From contig JAPDQV010000004.1 of assembly GCA_034505495.1 (NCBI GenBank), positions 106,003 to 151,634 of the forward strand: 45,632 bases of DNA, in the 5' to 3' direction. Numbering within the stretch: the first letter of the stretch is position 1; each line of letters begins with the position of its first letter. The position numbers were made by a program, and so were the translations under genes. This stretch comes from a candidate division KSB1 bacterium (lineage in GTDB: Bacteria > Zhuqueibacterota > Zhuqueibacteria > Residuimicrobiales > Krinioviventaceae). Shown here piece after piece: positions 19,273-27,440 of this stretch. The notes beneath the pieces are model-generated. The model had not been told where the DNA came from, searched no databases, and worked only from the letters and a program-made list of their open reading frames with translations.

Positions 19273-20441
19273 AACGCATTAATCAGCCGACCATCGCCGA
19301 GTGGGAAAACATCGTTCGTCCGACCCAGGTTGAAGTCAACTTGACGCGGTTGCGGCAAAACTTGGCGGCCATTCGCGCCAAAACCGCGCCGGCGCGCATC
19401 ATGGCCATCCTCAAAGCCAATGCCTACGGCCACGGGTTGGTAAGGGTTGCTCAATTGATGCAGGAAGAGCGCGTCGATTATATCGGCGTTGCGGTATTGG
19501 AGGAAGGCCTGCTGCTGCGCGAGGCGGGCATCCGGCTGCCCATCTTGGTCTTGGGAGGCGTGTTGGGCAATCAGATTCCCTACTTTATTCGTCACGATTT
19601 GACCATCACGGCTTCCAGCATCGACAAGCTGCGGGCGATCGAGGAAGCTGCAAAAGCCATGGGACGCACGACCAAGGTGCATCTCAAAATCGATACGGGA
19701 ATGGAGCGGATCGGCGTCCATTACTATAACGCCGAGGGATTCATTCGTGCCTCTCTGGAATGCCGTCATGTTATGGTGGAAGGCATTTACACGCACTTTG
19801 CCAACGCCGATACAGCGGACTTGTCGCATGCACGGCTGCAGCTGCAGCGTTTTCTCGACGTGTTGGAAATCTATGACCGGCTGGGTGTGCCGCGCCCCAC
19901 GGCGCACGCGGCCAATTCCGGCGCCATCCTGCAGCTCCCCGAGGCCTATCTGGACATGGTACGGCCCGGCATTCTGCTCTACGGCGTCTACCCTTCCCGC
20001 ACTGCAGCGCGCACCGTACCGGTCAAGCCGGCATTGACTTGGAAATCGCGGGTGGTCTATTTTAAGGTCATTCAACCCGGCCATCCGGTCGGCTACGGCT
20101 CCACATGGCAGACGGATCATCCGGTGCGCGCAGTCACGGTGCCGGTAGGCTATGGAGACGGCTATTTCCGCAGCATGTCGCACAAGGCGCAGGTTATTCT
20201 GCACGGCAAACGCTATCCGGTCGTCGGCGTGATCTCCATGGATCAGATTGTCGTGAATATCGAAAACGACAGCGCCTACAACGACGATGAGGTCATCTTG
20301 ATCGGCGAGAGCGACGGGGTTTCAATTACCGTCGAAGAATTGGCCGACTGGGCGGGGACCATCCCCTACGAAATTCTGACCAACATCAATACCCGCGTGC
20401 CTCGACTCTATCGCGGGGAAGAGGTGCCGAATCTGCGGTAG
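19269..20441 (+). CDS. alr: Alanine racemase (second copy)
   Basis: 390-residue PLP racemase. PLP lysine K49 in ILKANAYGHG, then KIDTGMERIGVHY, THFANAD, AANSGAILQLPE, MVRPGILLYGVYPS, catalytic-tyrosine segment PVGYGSTW and VISMDQIVVNI. Compared with the copy at 5793 it keeps the standard SMDQ motif, so it is the better candidate for the housekeeping enzyme. Start at ATG 19269 overlaps the phosphoesterase stop (ATGA). Its last 34 bases overlap the convergent HAD hydrolase gene. Confidence 0.94.
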   Translation: MKRINQPTIAEWENIVRPTQVEVNLTRLRQNLAAIRAKTAPARIMAILKANAYGHGLVRVAQLMQEERVDYIGVAVLEEGLLLREAGIRLPILVLGGVLGNQIPYFIRHDLTITASSIDKLRAIEEAAKAMGRTTKVHLKIDTGMERIGVHYYNAEGFIRASLECRHVMVEGIYTHFANADTADLSHARLQLQRFLDVLEIYDRLGVPRPTAHAANSGAILQLPEAYLDMVRPGILLYGVYPSRTAARTVPVKPALTWKSRVVYFKVIQPGHPVGYGSTWQTDHPVRAVTVPVGYGDGYFRSMSHKAQVILHGKRYPVVGVISMDQIVVNIENDSAYNDDEVILIGESDGVSITVEELADWAGTIPYEILTNINTRVPRLYRGEEVPNLR

Positions 20442-21211
20442 AATTCGGACAGATTAAGTACCGGAATACCGTTGTTTCGCGCTTTTTCCTGCTGATCTTG
20501 ATTGTTGTAGCCCCATCCCGCCAAATAGAGATTGATTCCCAACGGCTTGATTTTGAGCAATGTGTCGACTTGATCATCGACAAAGTGAAAGGCGCATGCG
20601 TCACAGGCGCGTTCGTCGAGCAATCGCTTGATGATCTCCCCTTTGGGAGCGGCAGAGGTGTCGAATATGTTTTCCTCCGGCAGAACGATCCGATGAGCTT
20701 GAAAGATTTTCTCGACGAACGTCAGGCGCTTGCTGGTGATGATGTAAAGGTTTGCTTTGTGAGGATAGGTTGAGAGAAACTCGCGCATGCCGGAATATAG
20801 CGGATTCAGCTCGCCCCATAGATGCGGCGTCTCCCGACTGAATTCCAAGCGCCGATGATAAATGAGGTCGAAGAAGCGCTGCCGCAGATCGCGCCATTGT
20901 TCCGTAAAGGCGTCGAACGCCTTCTGGTTTTCGATGGCGGCGTTTTGGTGAATGGCGTGAGCAATGTAAACATAGTCCTCGCCTTGGCGGATGAAATTGC
21001 GCAGGCGACGCGCTTCTTTCAGCCAGTCTGCGGGAAGCGCAGCCTCGTCCGGCACATGCCGATCCCCGCAATAATCAGCATAGGCATTGTAAGCGTTGAA
21101 CAAGCACTCGCGGATGCTGTCAATGATCACACCGTCCATATCGAGCGCCAGGATTTCCCGGCTCGGGTCGAACGAATCCGCCCCAAGAAACGATAGAGAG
21201 CAATCAGTCAT
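20408..21211 (-). CDS. HAD-superfamily hydrolase
   Basis: About 267 residues. HAD motif I LDMDGVI (nucleophile and acid Asp), motif II YIITSK, a Lys before FHFVDDQ as motifs III-IV. A long cap of about 110 residues rich in aromatic and charged residues sits between motifs I and II (C1-type cap). Such proteins hydrolyse small phosphomonoesters; the substrate cannot be read from sequence. ATG 21211 follows AAAGGA closely; an in-frame ATG at 21226 is the alternative start. It converges with alr, overlapping by 34 bases. Confidence 0.82.
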   Translation of the reverse strand: MTDCSLSFLGADSFDPSREILALDMDGVIIDSIRECLFNAYNAYADYCGDRHVPDEAALPADWLKEARRLRNFIRQGEDYVYIAHAIHQNAAIENQKAFDAFTEQWRDLRQRFFDLIYHRRLEFSRETPHLWGELNPLYSGMREFLSTYPHKANLYIITSKRLTFVEKIFQAHRIVLPEENIFDTSAAPKGEIIKRLLDERACDACAFHFVDDQVDTLLKIKPLGINLYLAGWGYNNQDQQEKARNNGIPVLNLSEFYRRFGTSSPR

Positions 21212-21226
21212 AAAATCCTTTTGCAT

Positions 21227-21688
21227 GGGATGAAAAGTCGGGACTCTGCCTCAACTATCTCAATCTATTTGAAAACCCGACTCTTTTTTTGCAATATGGC
21301 GATTTTTGCGCTTCTTTGCAACAAGGCGAAAGGTAATTCGGGAACCGGCCGGAATAAGCGAACCTAAACATTTGAACTGCGTTTTTTAGATCGATTCCTA
21401 TCAGCAAAAAAGACCTTGCGCGAGCCTTCATATAAAGGCGATTCAAGACTCTGCCGCATTCGGCTTGGCGGCCCGACAAGCCTGCGGCAGGCCTTAATTC
21501 TTGATGAAAGAGAGTAAAAGCAAACATTTCCGGCAACATCTATCACTTAAAAGCATCGAGTTGACGCAAAAAGTTTAAAACGTCGGATTGTGCCAAATTG
21601 CTCGACTATAAACCAATTCAAAAAGTTTTACTAAGGGATCACGCGAAACAGAAAATTAGCAAGTTCTTGAATCAGAAAGGAGCTGCCC
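21227..21688. other. Intergenic region, no supported gene
   Basis: 462 bases between the HAD hydrolase and the SagB-type gene. A 94-codon minus-strand reading (21255-21539) lacks any recognisable motif or good ribosome site. A small GCCTG-CGG-CAGGC hairpin is at 21480-21492. The last 30 bases hold the AAAGGAG ribosome site of the next gene. I see nothing else. Confidence 0.5.
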
Positions 21689-22369
21689 ATGAAAGGAAGA
21701 ATGTTGCTTTTGTATGGATTAATGATGTTCGGACTGCTTTCGGCTCAGGAGGCGCGGAGCATCAAGCTCAATCCTCCCGACTTGACGCGCGGGCTGCCGT
21801 TCATGCAGACCTTGGCGGTCAAGGCATCGGCGACAGAGTGGTCGGATAAGGAGATCAGCCTACAGGACCTCTCCGATTTGCTCTGGGCCGCCAACGGATT
21901 GAATCGCCCGGCTGAGAACAAGACCACCGCCTCGTCGGCCATGAACGCGCATGACGTCGACATTTTTGTCTTTATGAAGGACGGCGTCTATGTATACGAT
22001 TTTCAGAACCATGAGCTGGATTGGGTGCGCGACGGCGATTTTCGCGGGCAAATCTATCGACCGAGGCCGAGGCCTATAACCAATGCTGCCGAACCGGCTG
22101 AACCAACCCCGCAAGTGACCGACGCCCCGATTCAGCTTTTGTTGATCTCGGACACCGACCGTTTTCGTGCCGGCAGCAAAGAGGCGCGGTACGAGTGGGC
22201 CGCCCTCGATGCCGGAATCATCTCACAGAACATCTCGCTTTTTTGTGCCGCCACGGGACTTAAAACCCGACCTCGTGCTCTGGTCGATAAGGATAGGGTA
22301 CGAGAGATCCTTAATCTGAAAGAGTCGCAGTACGTCTTTCTCAACCACCCGATCGGCTACGCCAAATAG
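21689..22369 (+). CDS. Exported SagB/ThcOx-type nitroreductase-family protein
   Basis: 226-residue protein with an N-terminal signal-like segment (LLLYGLMMFGLLSAQE), then the nitroreductase-fold pattern of SagB-type proteins: LQDLSDLLWAANGLNRP, a Ser/Ala segment TTASSAMNAHDVDIFV and, near the end, EWAALDAGIISQNISLFCAATGL and HPIGYAK. The family binds FMN; SagB/McbC members oxidise azolines but many stand-alone members have unknown substrates. No peptide-modification neighbours are seen. AAAGGAG precedes the ATG. Periplasmic location is inferred from the leader. Confidence 0.82.
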   Translation: MKGRMLLLYGLMMFGLLSAQEARSIKLNPPDLTRGLPFMQTLAVKASATEWSDKEISLQDLSDLLWAANGLNRPAENKTTASSAMNAHDVDIFVFMKDGVYVYDFQNHELDWVRDGDFRGQIYRPRPRPITNAAEPAEPTPQVTDAPIQLLLISDTDRFRAGSKEARYEWAALDAGIISQNISLFCAATGLKTRPRALVDKDRVREILNLKESQYVFLNHPIGYAK

Positions 22370-22571
22370 ATACGGCGGTTGTACCAAAGATTTTAAGCCG
22401 ATAAAGCGGAAGGCAATAAAAACTTTCAAAGCTGCCAAATCAGCGGATTTCAGCCTACATCACGCGCATTGCCGCGGACAAGAGCGGAGGGATATCGATG
22501 CTGCAGTCAATGTCGAAGCGAGTACAGGCAGCCTTTTTTCGTAGAAAAAGGGTTTTCAGTGAATGAATTTC
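22370..22571. other. Intergenic region upstream of the trp leader promoter
   Basis: About 200 bases without a gene. The one clear structure is a 7-bp hairpin CCTTTTT-TCGTAG-AAAAAGG at 22532-22551, about 20 bases before the -35 box. It may end transcription from the SagB-type gene weakly, but it lacks a GC-rich stem. Confidence 0.45.
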
Positions 22572-22600
22572 TTGACACGAATAGACAAAAATGATATATT
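22572..22600 (+). promoter_or_regulatory. Sigma-70-type promoter of the trp leader
   Basis: Consensus -35 TTGACA (22572-22577), exactly 17 bases, then -10 TATATT (22595-22600) preceded by TGA, an extended -10. Transcription would start near 22607, about 23 bases before the leader peptide ATG. Confidence 0.8.
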
Positions 22601-22629
22601 TAGTCGGATTTTAACGAAAGACATATGTG

Positions 22630-22707
22630 ATGAAACTTGAACTGAACAACGCGTGGTTTTGGTGGGGCTGGCGCAGCCATAGTGGATGCGGTGGGTCAAC
22701 ACCATAA
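22630..22707 (+). CDS. trpL: Trp-rich leader peptide
   Basis: A 25-codon reading frame, ATG 22630 to TAA 22707, starting MKLELNNA and carrying WFWWGW: four Trp codons within six (22654-22671). Trp is the rarest amino acid, so this clustering is diagnostic of a ribosome-mediated attenuator leader. It lies between a consensus promoter and a strong terminator, and the first gene downstream is a tryptophan synthase. The ribosome site is weak (GAAAG about ten bases upstream). Too short for standard gene callers. No evidence for a function of the peptide itself. Confidence 0.85.
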   Translation: MKLELNNAWFWWGWRSHSGCGGSTP

Positions 22708-22740
22708 TCGCGCGTGATTAGGATAGTACAAGCCCGCTGC
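22688..22740 (+). promoter_or_regulatory. Proposed antiterminator of the trp attenuator
   Basis: GCGGTGGGT (22688-22696, still inside the leader frame) can pair over nine contiguous positions with GCCCGCTGC (22732-22740), six Watson-Crick and three G-U. The second strand is the 5' arm of the terminator, so the two structures exclude each other. A ribosome stalled on the Trp codons would leave 22688-22696 free; one at the stop codon would cover it. Pairing found by eye. Confidence 0.65.
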
Positions 22741-22767
22741 AGGAATTCTTCAGCGGGCTTTTTTTTT
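22731..22767 (+). terminator. Attenuator terminator before trpB2
   Basis: Perfect 9-bp stem AGCCCGCTG (22731-22739) with CAGCGGGCT (22751-22759), loop of 11, and a run of nine T (22759-22767). It begins 23 bases after the leader peptide stop and lies about 190 bases before the trpB2 ATG. Confidence 0.9.
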
Positions 22768-22957
22768 GACTGACCGCCTGACAGTTCATGCAGGCTGCTA
22801 AAAAGCAGTGCTTAAACCAAGCCCGTTTGAAAACGGCTGCCTGACGGCACAGCCGCACAACTTTAAAGCAATCGGATTCTTTATGCTGGGTAAAGTAACC
22901 ATCAGATGATCGACAACAAATTCAGTTCACTATAGAACCATAACTGGAGGAATCAGC
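22768..22957 (+). promoter_or_regulatory. Structured second half of the trpB2 leader
   Basis: Several hairpins in 190 bases: GCCTG/CAGGC (22776-22795), CTGCT/AGCAG (22795-22808), CCGTT/AACGG (22823-22836) and CGGCTG/CAGCCG (22834-22855). The first two share base 22795 and the last two share 22834-22836, so alternatives exist. GGAGGA before the ATG is the trpB2 ribosome site. Function unknown. Confidence 0.4.
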
Positions 22958-24325
22958 ATGACCAAGTTTACGCTCACAGACAAAGACATCCCGCGGCAAT
23001 GGTACAATTTGGGCGCCGACTTGCCCAAGCCGATGCTGCCGCCGCTCGGTCCGGACGGCAAACCGATAACGCCGGAAATGCTGGCGCCGGTTTTTCCGAT
23101 GAATCTGATCGAACAAGAAGTTACGACGCAACGATGGGTGGACATTCCCGAAGAGGTGCTGGAACTCTACTCGATTTACCGTCCCACCCCGCTCTATCGG
23201 GCGCGCCGTCTGGAAAAATTTCTCGGCACTCCGGCCCGGATTTACTTCAAGAACGAAGGCGTCAGTCCTGCCGGTTCGCACAAGCCGAACACGGCCATTC
23301 CGCAGGCGTGGTACAACAAGCAGTTCGGCATCAAACGGCTGACGACCGAAACCGGCGCCGGACAATGGGGCAGCGCCCTTGCCTTTGCCTGCTCGCTGAT
23401 CGGTTTGGAGTGCAAAGTTTTTATGGTACGCATTTCTTTCGATCAAAAGCCATTCCGCCGCTTGATGATGGAGACATGGGGCGGAAAATGCGTGCCGAGT
23501 CCCAGCAAAGAAACCGAAGCGGGCCGCAAGATTTTGGCCGAGCACCCGGACACCCCCGGAAGCCTGGGTATTGCCATTTCTGAAGCGATCGAGGCGGCAG
23601 TGACGGATCCCACCGGCAAAACCCGCTACTCCCTCGGCAGCGTGCTCAATCACGTCATGCTGCACCAAACGGTCATCGGACTGGAGGCCAAAAAGCAGCT
23701 CGAACTGGCGGGCGAGAAAAAAGTCGACGTAGTCATCGGCTGCGCAGGCGGCGGCTCCAACTTTGCAGGACTCTCTTTCCCGTTTGTGTTGGACAAAATC
23801 AACGGCGCGCAAATCGACATCATTCCGGTCGAGCCCTCCTCCTGCCCCACCCTCACCCGCGGGCCTTTTGTCTATGATCACGGCGACACGGCCAAAATGA
23901 CGCCGCTGCTGCCGATGTACTCGCTGGGTCACGATTTTGTACCGGCGCCGATTCATGCCGGCGGTTTGCGTTATCACGGCATGGCGCCGTTGGTCAGTCA
24001 TGCCACTAAGCTGGGATTGCTTTCGCCGCTGGCATTGCCGCAGCTCGAATGTTTCGAGGCGGCCATCACCTTTGCCCGCACCGAAGGGTTTATTTCGGCG
24101 CCCGAAACCAGCCATGCCATCGCCGCCGCCATCCGCGAGGCGAAAAAAGCCAAGGAGGAAGGCAAAGAAAAGGTCATTCTCTTCAACTGGAGCGGGCATG
24201 GATTGATGGATCTTCGCGGTTATGAACTGTATATGGCCGGTCAGCTCTCCAACTATTCACTCCCCCAGGAGGAGATCGAGCGTGCCATGGAGGTATTTAA
24301 AAACTATCCTCCCGCCGTTGTTTGA
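22958..24325 (+). CDS. trpB: Tryptophan synthase beta chain, TrpB2 type
   Basis: 455-residue PLP enzyme of the TIGR01415 (TrpB2) subfamily, which condenses indole and serine to tryptophan. PLP lysine K109 in [22 protein letters not shown] is the substrate carboxylate loop; GCAGGGSN binds the PLP phosphate. Longer than TrpB1, with the TrpB2 N-terminal extension ([14 protein letters not shown]). TrpB2 proteins lack the standard TrpA contact region and often act alone or salvage indole. No trpA lies nearby. The leader at 22572-22767 indicates regulation by charged tRNA(Trp), which supports a real tryptophan role. Confidence 0.93.
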   Translation: MTKFTLTDKDIPRQWYNLGADLPKPMLPPLGPDGKPITPEMLAPVFPMNLIEQEVTTQRWVDIPEEVLELYSIYRPTPLYRARRLEKFLGTPARIYFKNEGVSPAGSHKPNTAIPQAWYNKQFGIKRLTTETGAGQWGSALAFACSLIGLECKVFMVRISFDQKPFRRLMMETWGGKCVPSPSKETEAGRKILAEHPDTPGSLGIAISEAIEAAVTDPTGKTRYSLGSVLNHVMLHQTVIGLEAKKQLELAGEKKVDVVIGCAGGGSNFAGLSFPFVLDKINGAQIDIIPVEPSSCPTLTRGPFVYDHGDTAKMTPLLPMYSLGHDFVPAPIHAGGLRYHGMAPLVSHATKLGLLSPLALPQLECFEAAITFARTEGFISAPETSHAIAAAIREAKKAKEEGKEKVILFNWSGHGLMDLRGYELYMAGQLSNYSLPQEEIERAMEVFKNYPPAVV

Positions 24326-24333
24326 AAAAAAGA

Positions 24334-24362
24334 AACGGGGCGCCAAAGATCGGCGCCCCGTT
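24334..24362 (-). terminator. Strong hairpin with T-tract on the minus strand
   Basis: 11-bp perfect stem AACGGGGCGCC / GGCGCCCCGTT with 7-base loop, just after the trpB2 stop. Read on the minus strand it is followed by TTCTTTTTTTC, a canonical terminator; on the plus strand it is followed only by CGAGG. It probably ends the leftward ccmF transcript and may help stop trpB2. Confidence 0.6.
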
Positions 24363-24377
24363 CGAGGGTAAATACAA

Positions 24378-24662
24378 ATGATCGATCAATTCGACAAACT
24401 GGAAATTCGCTGCCCCATGCTGGGACATTCGGTAACGTTTTACTATTGTCGCACTACATCCGGCGACGAACCCTGCCGTCGCTTGCCCGACTGTTGGTTC
24501 GAACGCATTCCGGTGCACGATTTTATCCGCTCTTTTTTCAGTGCTGAACAGCAGCAGAGGTTTTTCCAACCGCCGCCGCCCAAGCTTGTCACGCTGGTGG
24601 AGCTGATTGAACGGGCGAAGCAGACGGCTGCCGCACCCGATGCGAATGATGAGCGAACCTGA
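24378..24662 (+). CDS. Small conserved Cys-rich protein of unknown function
   Basis: 94 residues. The N-terminal half carries regularly spaced cysteines: C-PMLGHSVTFYY-C-R, then EPC and PDCWFERIPVHDF, a pattern that suggests a metal or Fe-S site. The C-terminal half has a proline run (QPPPPKLVTLVELIERA) and a polar tail. GAGGG precedes the ATG. I recall similar short proteins in other bacteria but know no function. It lies between trpB2 and the convergent zinc-ribbon gene, six bases from the latter's stop. Confidence 0.65.
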   Translation: MIDQFDKLEIRCPMLGHSVTFYYCRTTSGDEPCRRLPDCWFERIPVHDFIRSFFSAEQQQRFFQPPPPKLVTLVELIERAKQTAAAPDANDERT

Positions 24663-24668
24663 TCTTCT

Positions 24669-24857
24669 TCACGCCAAGCGGGCACCGCAGGCCGAGCAAA
24701 ATCGATCTTCCGAATGCACGGGCTTATTGCAGCTGGGACAGATGCGGCCGCCTGCAGATTTGTCTCCTGAGCTCGGCTCAGCCGTTTTCGTAAAGAGAGG
24801 ATACAAAATGTAAGCGCAAACCCCAATCAGAACGATCACCAAGCCGATTGTCGCCAT
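24669..24857 (-). CDS. Small membrane-anchored zinc-ribbon protein
   Basis: 62 residues: one N-terminal transmembrane helix (IGLVIVLIGVCAYILYPLF) then a Gly/Ser linker and a C-terminal zinc ribbon CPSCNKPVHSEDRFCSACGARL with two CxxC pairs. ATG 24857 follows the ccmF stop directly and has AAGGAG ten bases upstream; the ATG at 24866 is too close to that site. It is the last gene of the minus-strand cytochrome/ccm run. Function unknown; a cytoplasmic ribbon on a membrane anchor is inferred. Confidence 0.7.
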   Translation of the reverse strand: MATIGLVIVLIGVCAYILYPLFTKTAEPSSGDKSAGGRICPSCNKPVHSEDRFCSACGARLA

Positions 24858-24858
24858 T

Positions 24859-26799
24859 CTATTCATTCTCCTTTCTTCGCCCCTTCCCCAGGCCGATGAG
24901 CACGCCGATCGTCATAATGCCGGCGCCGATCCAGATCCACATGACCAGCGGATTGAGCAGAACTGTAACCGAGGCCTGTTGTCCTTCCAGATCGTACTCT
25001 TCCAGAATCACGTAAACATCATGTTGCAGGGTGGAATAGATGCCCACTTCGGTAGCCGGTTGAAAGTTCTCAAAGAGATGCCGTTCGGCTTTGACCGTGC
25101 TGATTGGTCGGCCGTTCTGCAGCACCGAAAACACGGCGGCATCGACCAGGCGATCGACGCGGGAGCGGCGATCGAGCTGCTGCAGCTGCAGTTGATAGGG
25201 GCCGATTTCCAGGGCTTCACCGCGCTTTAGCACACCGGCGGCTTCGCTCGAAAAAGAAGAGGAAGCGACGATGCCTATGAAAAAGCAGAGCACACCGAAA
25301 TGCACCACATACGCGCCGATGCGTCGGCTGCGTTTGCCGACTGTCTCTGCAAACGCGCTGAAAGGACGGTGATGCAAGAGACGCCCAAAGTTCAGCTCGT
25401 TCGCCAGCACCTGCAGCGTAGCGGCCAGACTAAAAGCGGCGATCATTAGAGCAACGGCGGCCCATGGATTACTAACGCCGAGCAGCAAAGAGACCAAGCA
25501 TGCAACCGCTGCAATCGCAAGCGGCAGAGCCGGCCTGCGCGCCCACGTCCGTTCGGTACCGGAGCTCCAAGGCAGCAGGGAACAAATACCGAGCAACAAA
25601 AAGAGGGCTATAGCAATCGGCGCCGCCATGCGATTATAATAGTCCTGCGTCACGCTCAGCTTTTCCCCGAGCGCCTCGGTGACCGTCGGCAGCAGCACAC
25701 CCGCCAATACGCCGACGGTCAATGCGACAAAAAGCACGTTGGTGAGCAGAAAACTCGACTCTTTGGTCCTCCAGGAAACGATTTCCTGCCTGCCCTTCAG
25801 TTCCGGTGAACGGCGCAGAAGCAAGGTAAAGGATACAAGGAGAACGACGGCGAGAAAAATTAAAAACAGAGGACCGAGGTTTGAGGCGCCGAAGGCATGA
25901 ACCGAGGCAATCAGCCCGCTGCGCGTGACAAAGGTGCCGAAGATGGTCAGGGCAAAGGTCAACAGAATCAGCGCGAGCGTCCAACGTTTCAGCACGCCTT
26001 TTCGTTCCTGCACGATGAGAGAATGAAGAAAAGCTGTTCCGGTCAGCCAGGGCATGAGAGAGGCGTTTTCAACAGGATCCCAAGCCCAATAGCCGCCCCA
26101 GCCGAGCTCTACGTAGGCCCATTGCATTCCAAGAACGTTTCCCAGCGTGAGAAACAGCCAGGAGAAGAGCGACCAGCGGCGCAGGGATTTGAGCCAAAGC
26201 CCATCAAAGCGGCCGAGGATAAGCGCCGCAACTGCTGCGGCAAACGGAACGGTATACCCGACGAAGCCGATATAGAGCGCCGGCGGGTGAAAGACCATGG
26301 CCGGATTTTGGAGCAGAGGATTCAATCCTTGACCGTCAGGCGGCGTAAAGGGAAGCAGTTTGAACGGGCTGGAAACCAAAGTCAGTAGAATCAGAAAAAA
26401 GAAAGCTGTGGTTTGAACCACGCCGAGGGTATAGGGCAAATAATCGGCAAGGTCGCGACCGTACTGTCGCATTGCCAGGACGGCGAATAGGCTTAAAAGC
26501 AGGCACCAGAACAGGAGCGAACCGGCTTGTCCCGCCCAAAAGGCCGCCAAGGTGTAGAACAGCGGCAGGGAGCGGTTCGAATACTGGGCTACGTATTCGA
26601 TGCGAAAGTCTCGATTCAGCAGTGCAATCACGAGGGCCAGCGAGGCCAAAACGACCAGAGCAAAGGTCGCTCGTGCGGCGCGCTCGGCGCTTTTAATGAA
26701 CGGTGAACGGAGCTGTTTGGCGCCGGCAAAAAACAGCAGGGCGCTGTACAAAGACGTCACCAGCGCCAAAGCCAGGGCATGAGAGCCGATAAAACTCAC
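24859..26799 (-). CDS. ccmF: Cytochrome c haem lyase subunit CcmF
   Basis: 646-residue polytopic membrane protein of system I cytochrome c maturation. It receives haem from CcmE and joins it to CxxCH sites of apocytochromes. The WWD haem-handling motif is WGGYWAWDPVENASLMPWL; about 14 to 15 membrane segments and a periplasmic domain near the C-terminus (LQLQQLDRRSRVDR). GTG 26799 has AAAGGA at normal distance and gives VSFIGSHALAL; the reading further upstream is unsupported. It follows mntP by 70 bases, in the same direction as the two multiheme genes it would serve. Confidence 0.93.
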   Translation of the reverse strand: MSFIGSHALALALVTSLYSALLFFAGAKQLRSPFIKSAERAARATFALVVLASLALVIALLNRDFRIEYVAQYSNRSLPLFYTLAAFWAGQAGSLLFWCLLLSLFAVLAMRQYGRDLADYLPYTLGVVQTTAFFFLILLTLVSSPFKLLPFTPPDGQGLNPLLQNPAMVFHPPALYIGFVGYTVPFAAAVAALILGRFDGLWLKSLRRWSLFSWLFLTLGNVLGMQWAYVELGWGGYWAWDPVENASLMPWLTGTAFLHSLIVQERKGVLKRWTLALILLTFALTIFGTFVTRSGLIASVHAFGASNLGPLFLIFLAVVLLVSFTLLLRRSPELKGRQEIVSWRTKESSFLLTNVLFVALTVGVLAGVLLPTVTEALGEKLSVTQDYYNRMAAPIAIALFLLLGICSLLPWSSGTERTWARRPALPLAIAAVACLVSLLLGVSNPWAAVALMIAAFSLAATLQVLANELNFGRLLHHRPFSAFAETVGKRSRRIGAYVVHFGVLCFFIGIVASSSFSSEAAGVLKRGEALEIGPYQLQLQQLDRRSRVDRLVDAAVFSVLQNGRPISTVKAERHLFENFQPATEVGIYSTLQHDVYVILEEYDLEGQQASVTVLLNPLVMWIWIGAGIMTIGVLIGLGKGRRKENE

Positions 26800-26869
26800 A
26801 AAGATTTCCTTTCCATTGGCCTTCGGAAAATAGCAAAAACGTCTCTGAACTGCAAAGGAAACTGTCTTT

Positions 26870-27430
26870 TCAGTGGGACAAGTGGCTGATGAGAATGCGC
26901 AGGCCGATGGCGATGAGCACCAGGCCTCCCAGCAGCTCGGCGCGCTTGCTGAACAGCTTGCCGATGAGTCCGCCCGCAAGGACGCCGAGGAGCGAGAGCC
27001 CTCCGGTGATCAATCCTATCATCAAAGCGGGATACCAGATGTCAACTTTTACCAATGCCAGGCTAAAGCCGACCGCGAGCGCATCGATGCTTGTAGCGAT
27101 CGAGAGAAGAATGAGGTTCCAGCCGCGGGATGGGTCGACAGGGTAGGATTTTTCCTTAGAAGAGAGGCTTTCGCGGATCATTTTGCCGCCGACAAAGGCA
27201 AGCAGGCCGAAGGCAGCCCAGTGATCGACGCGATGAATCAACGGGGCGATCGTTTTGCCGCCGAACCAGCCGATAATCGGCATGATGCATTGAAAAAGAC
27301 CGAAATGGAACGAGATGCGGAAGCGTGCCCGTCGTCGGCAGAGAAACGGCGTCGTACCGACGCTGATGGACACGGCAAGAGCGTCCATTGCCAGGCCGCA
27401 GGCGAGCAGAATGATCTCGAGCGTCGGCAA
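26870..27430 (-). CDS. mntP: Manganese efflux pump MntP
   Basis: 186-residue inner-membrane protein with six predicted helices in two homologous halves. Conserved acidic motifs GLAMDALAVSI in helix 1 and ATSIDALAVGFSLA in helix 4 are those of MntP, which exports Mn(II). The start appears to be TTG 27430 with AAGGAA upstream; no better ATG is available. It is 10 bases after the 7-haem cytochrome gene, so co-transcribed. A riboswitch-type leader, found before mntP in some bacteria, has no room here. Confidence 0.9.
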   Translation of the reverse strand: MPTLEIILLACGLAMDALAVSISVGTTPFLCRRRARFRISFHFGLFQCIMPIIGWFGGKTIAPLIHRVDHWAAFGLLAFVGGKMIRESLSSKEKSYPVDPSRGWNLILLSIATSIDALAVGFSLALVKVDIWYPALMIGLITGGLSLLGVLAGGLIGKLFSKRAELLGGLVLIAIGLRILISHLSH

Positions 27431-27440
27431 GTTCCTTCGC

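Noticed and set aside
19173..20204. 343-codon minus-strand frame opposite alr
   Set aside because: Shadow of a well-conserved racemase gene.
21255..21539. 94-codon minus-strand frame in the intergenic region before the SagB-type gene
   Set aside because: No ribosome site, no recognisable family, composition typical of non-coding DNA here.
22922..24199. 425-codon minus-strand frame opposite trpB2
   Set aside because: No motif and no start signal; trpB2 on the plus strand is unmistakable.
26870..27440. yybP-ykoY manganese riboswitch before mntP
   Set aside because: Only ten bases separate mntP from the preceding cytochrome gene.
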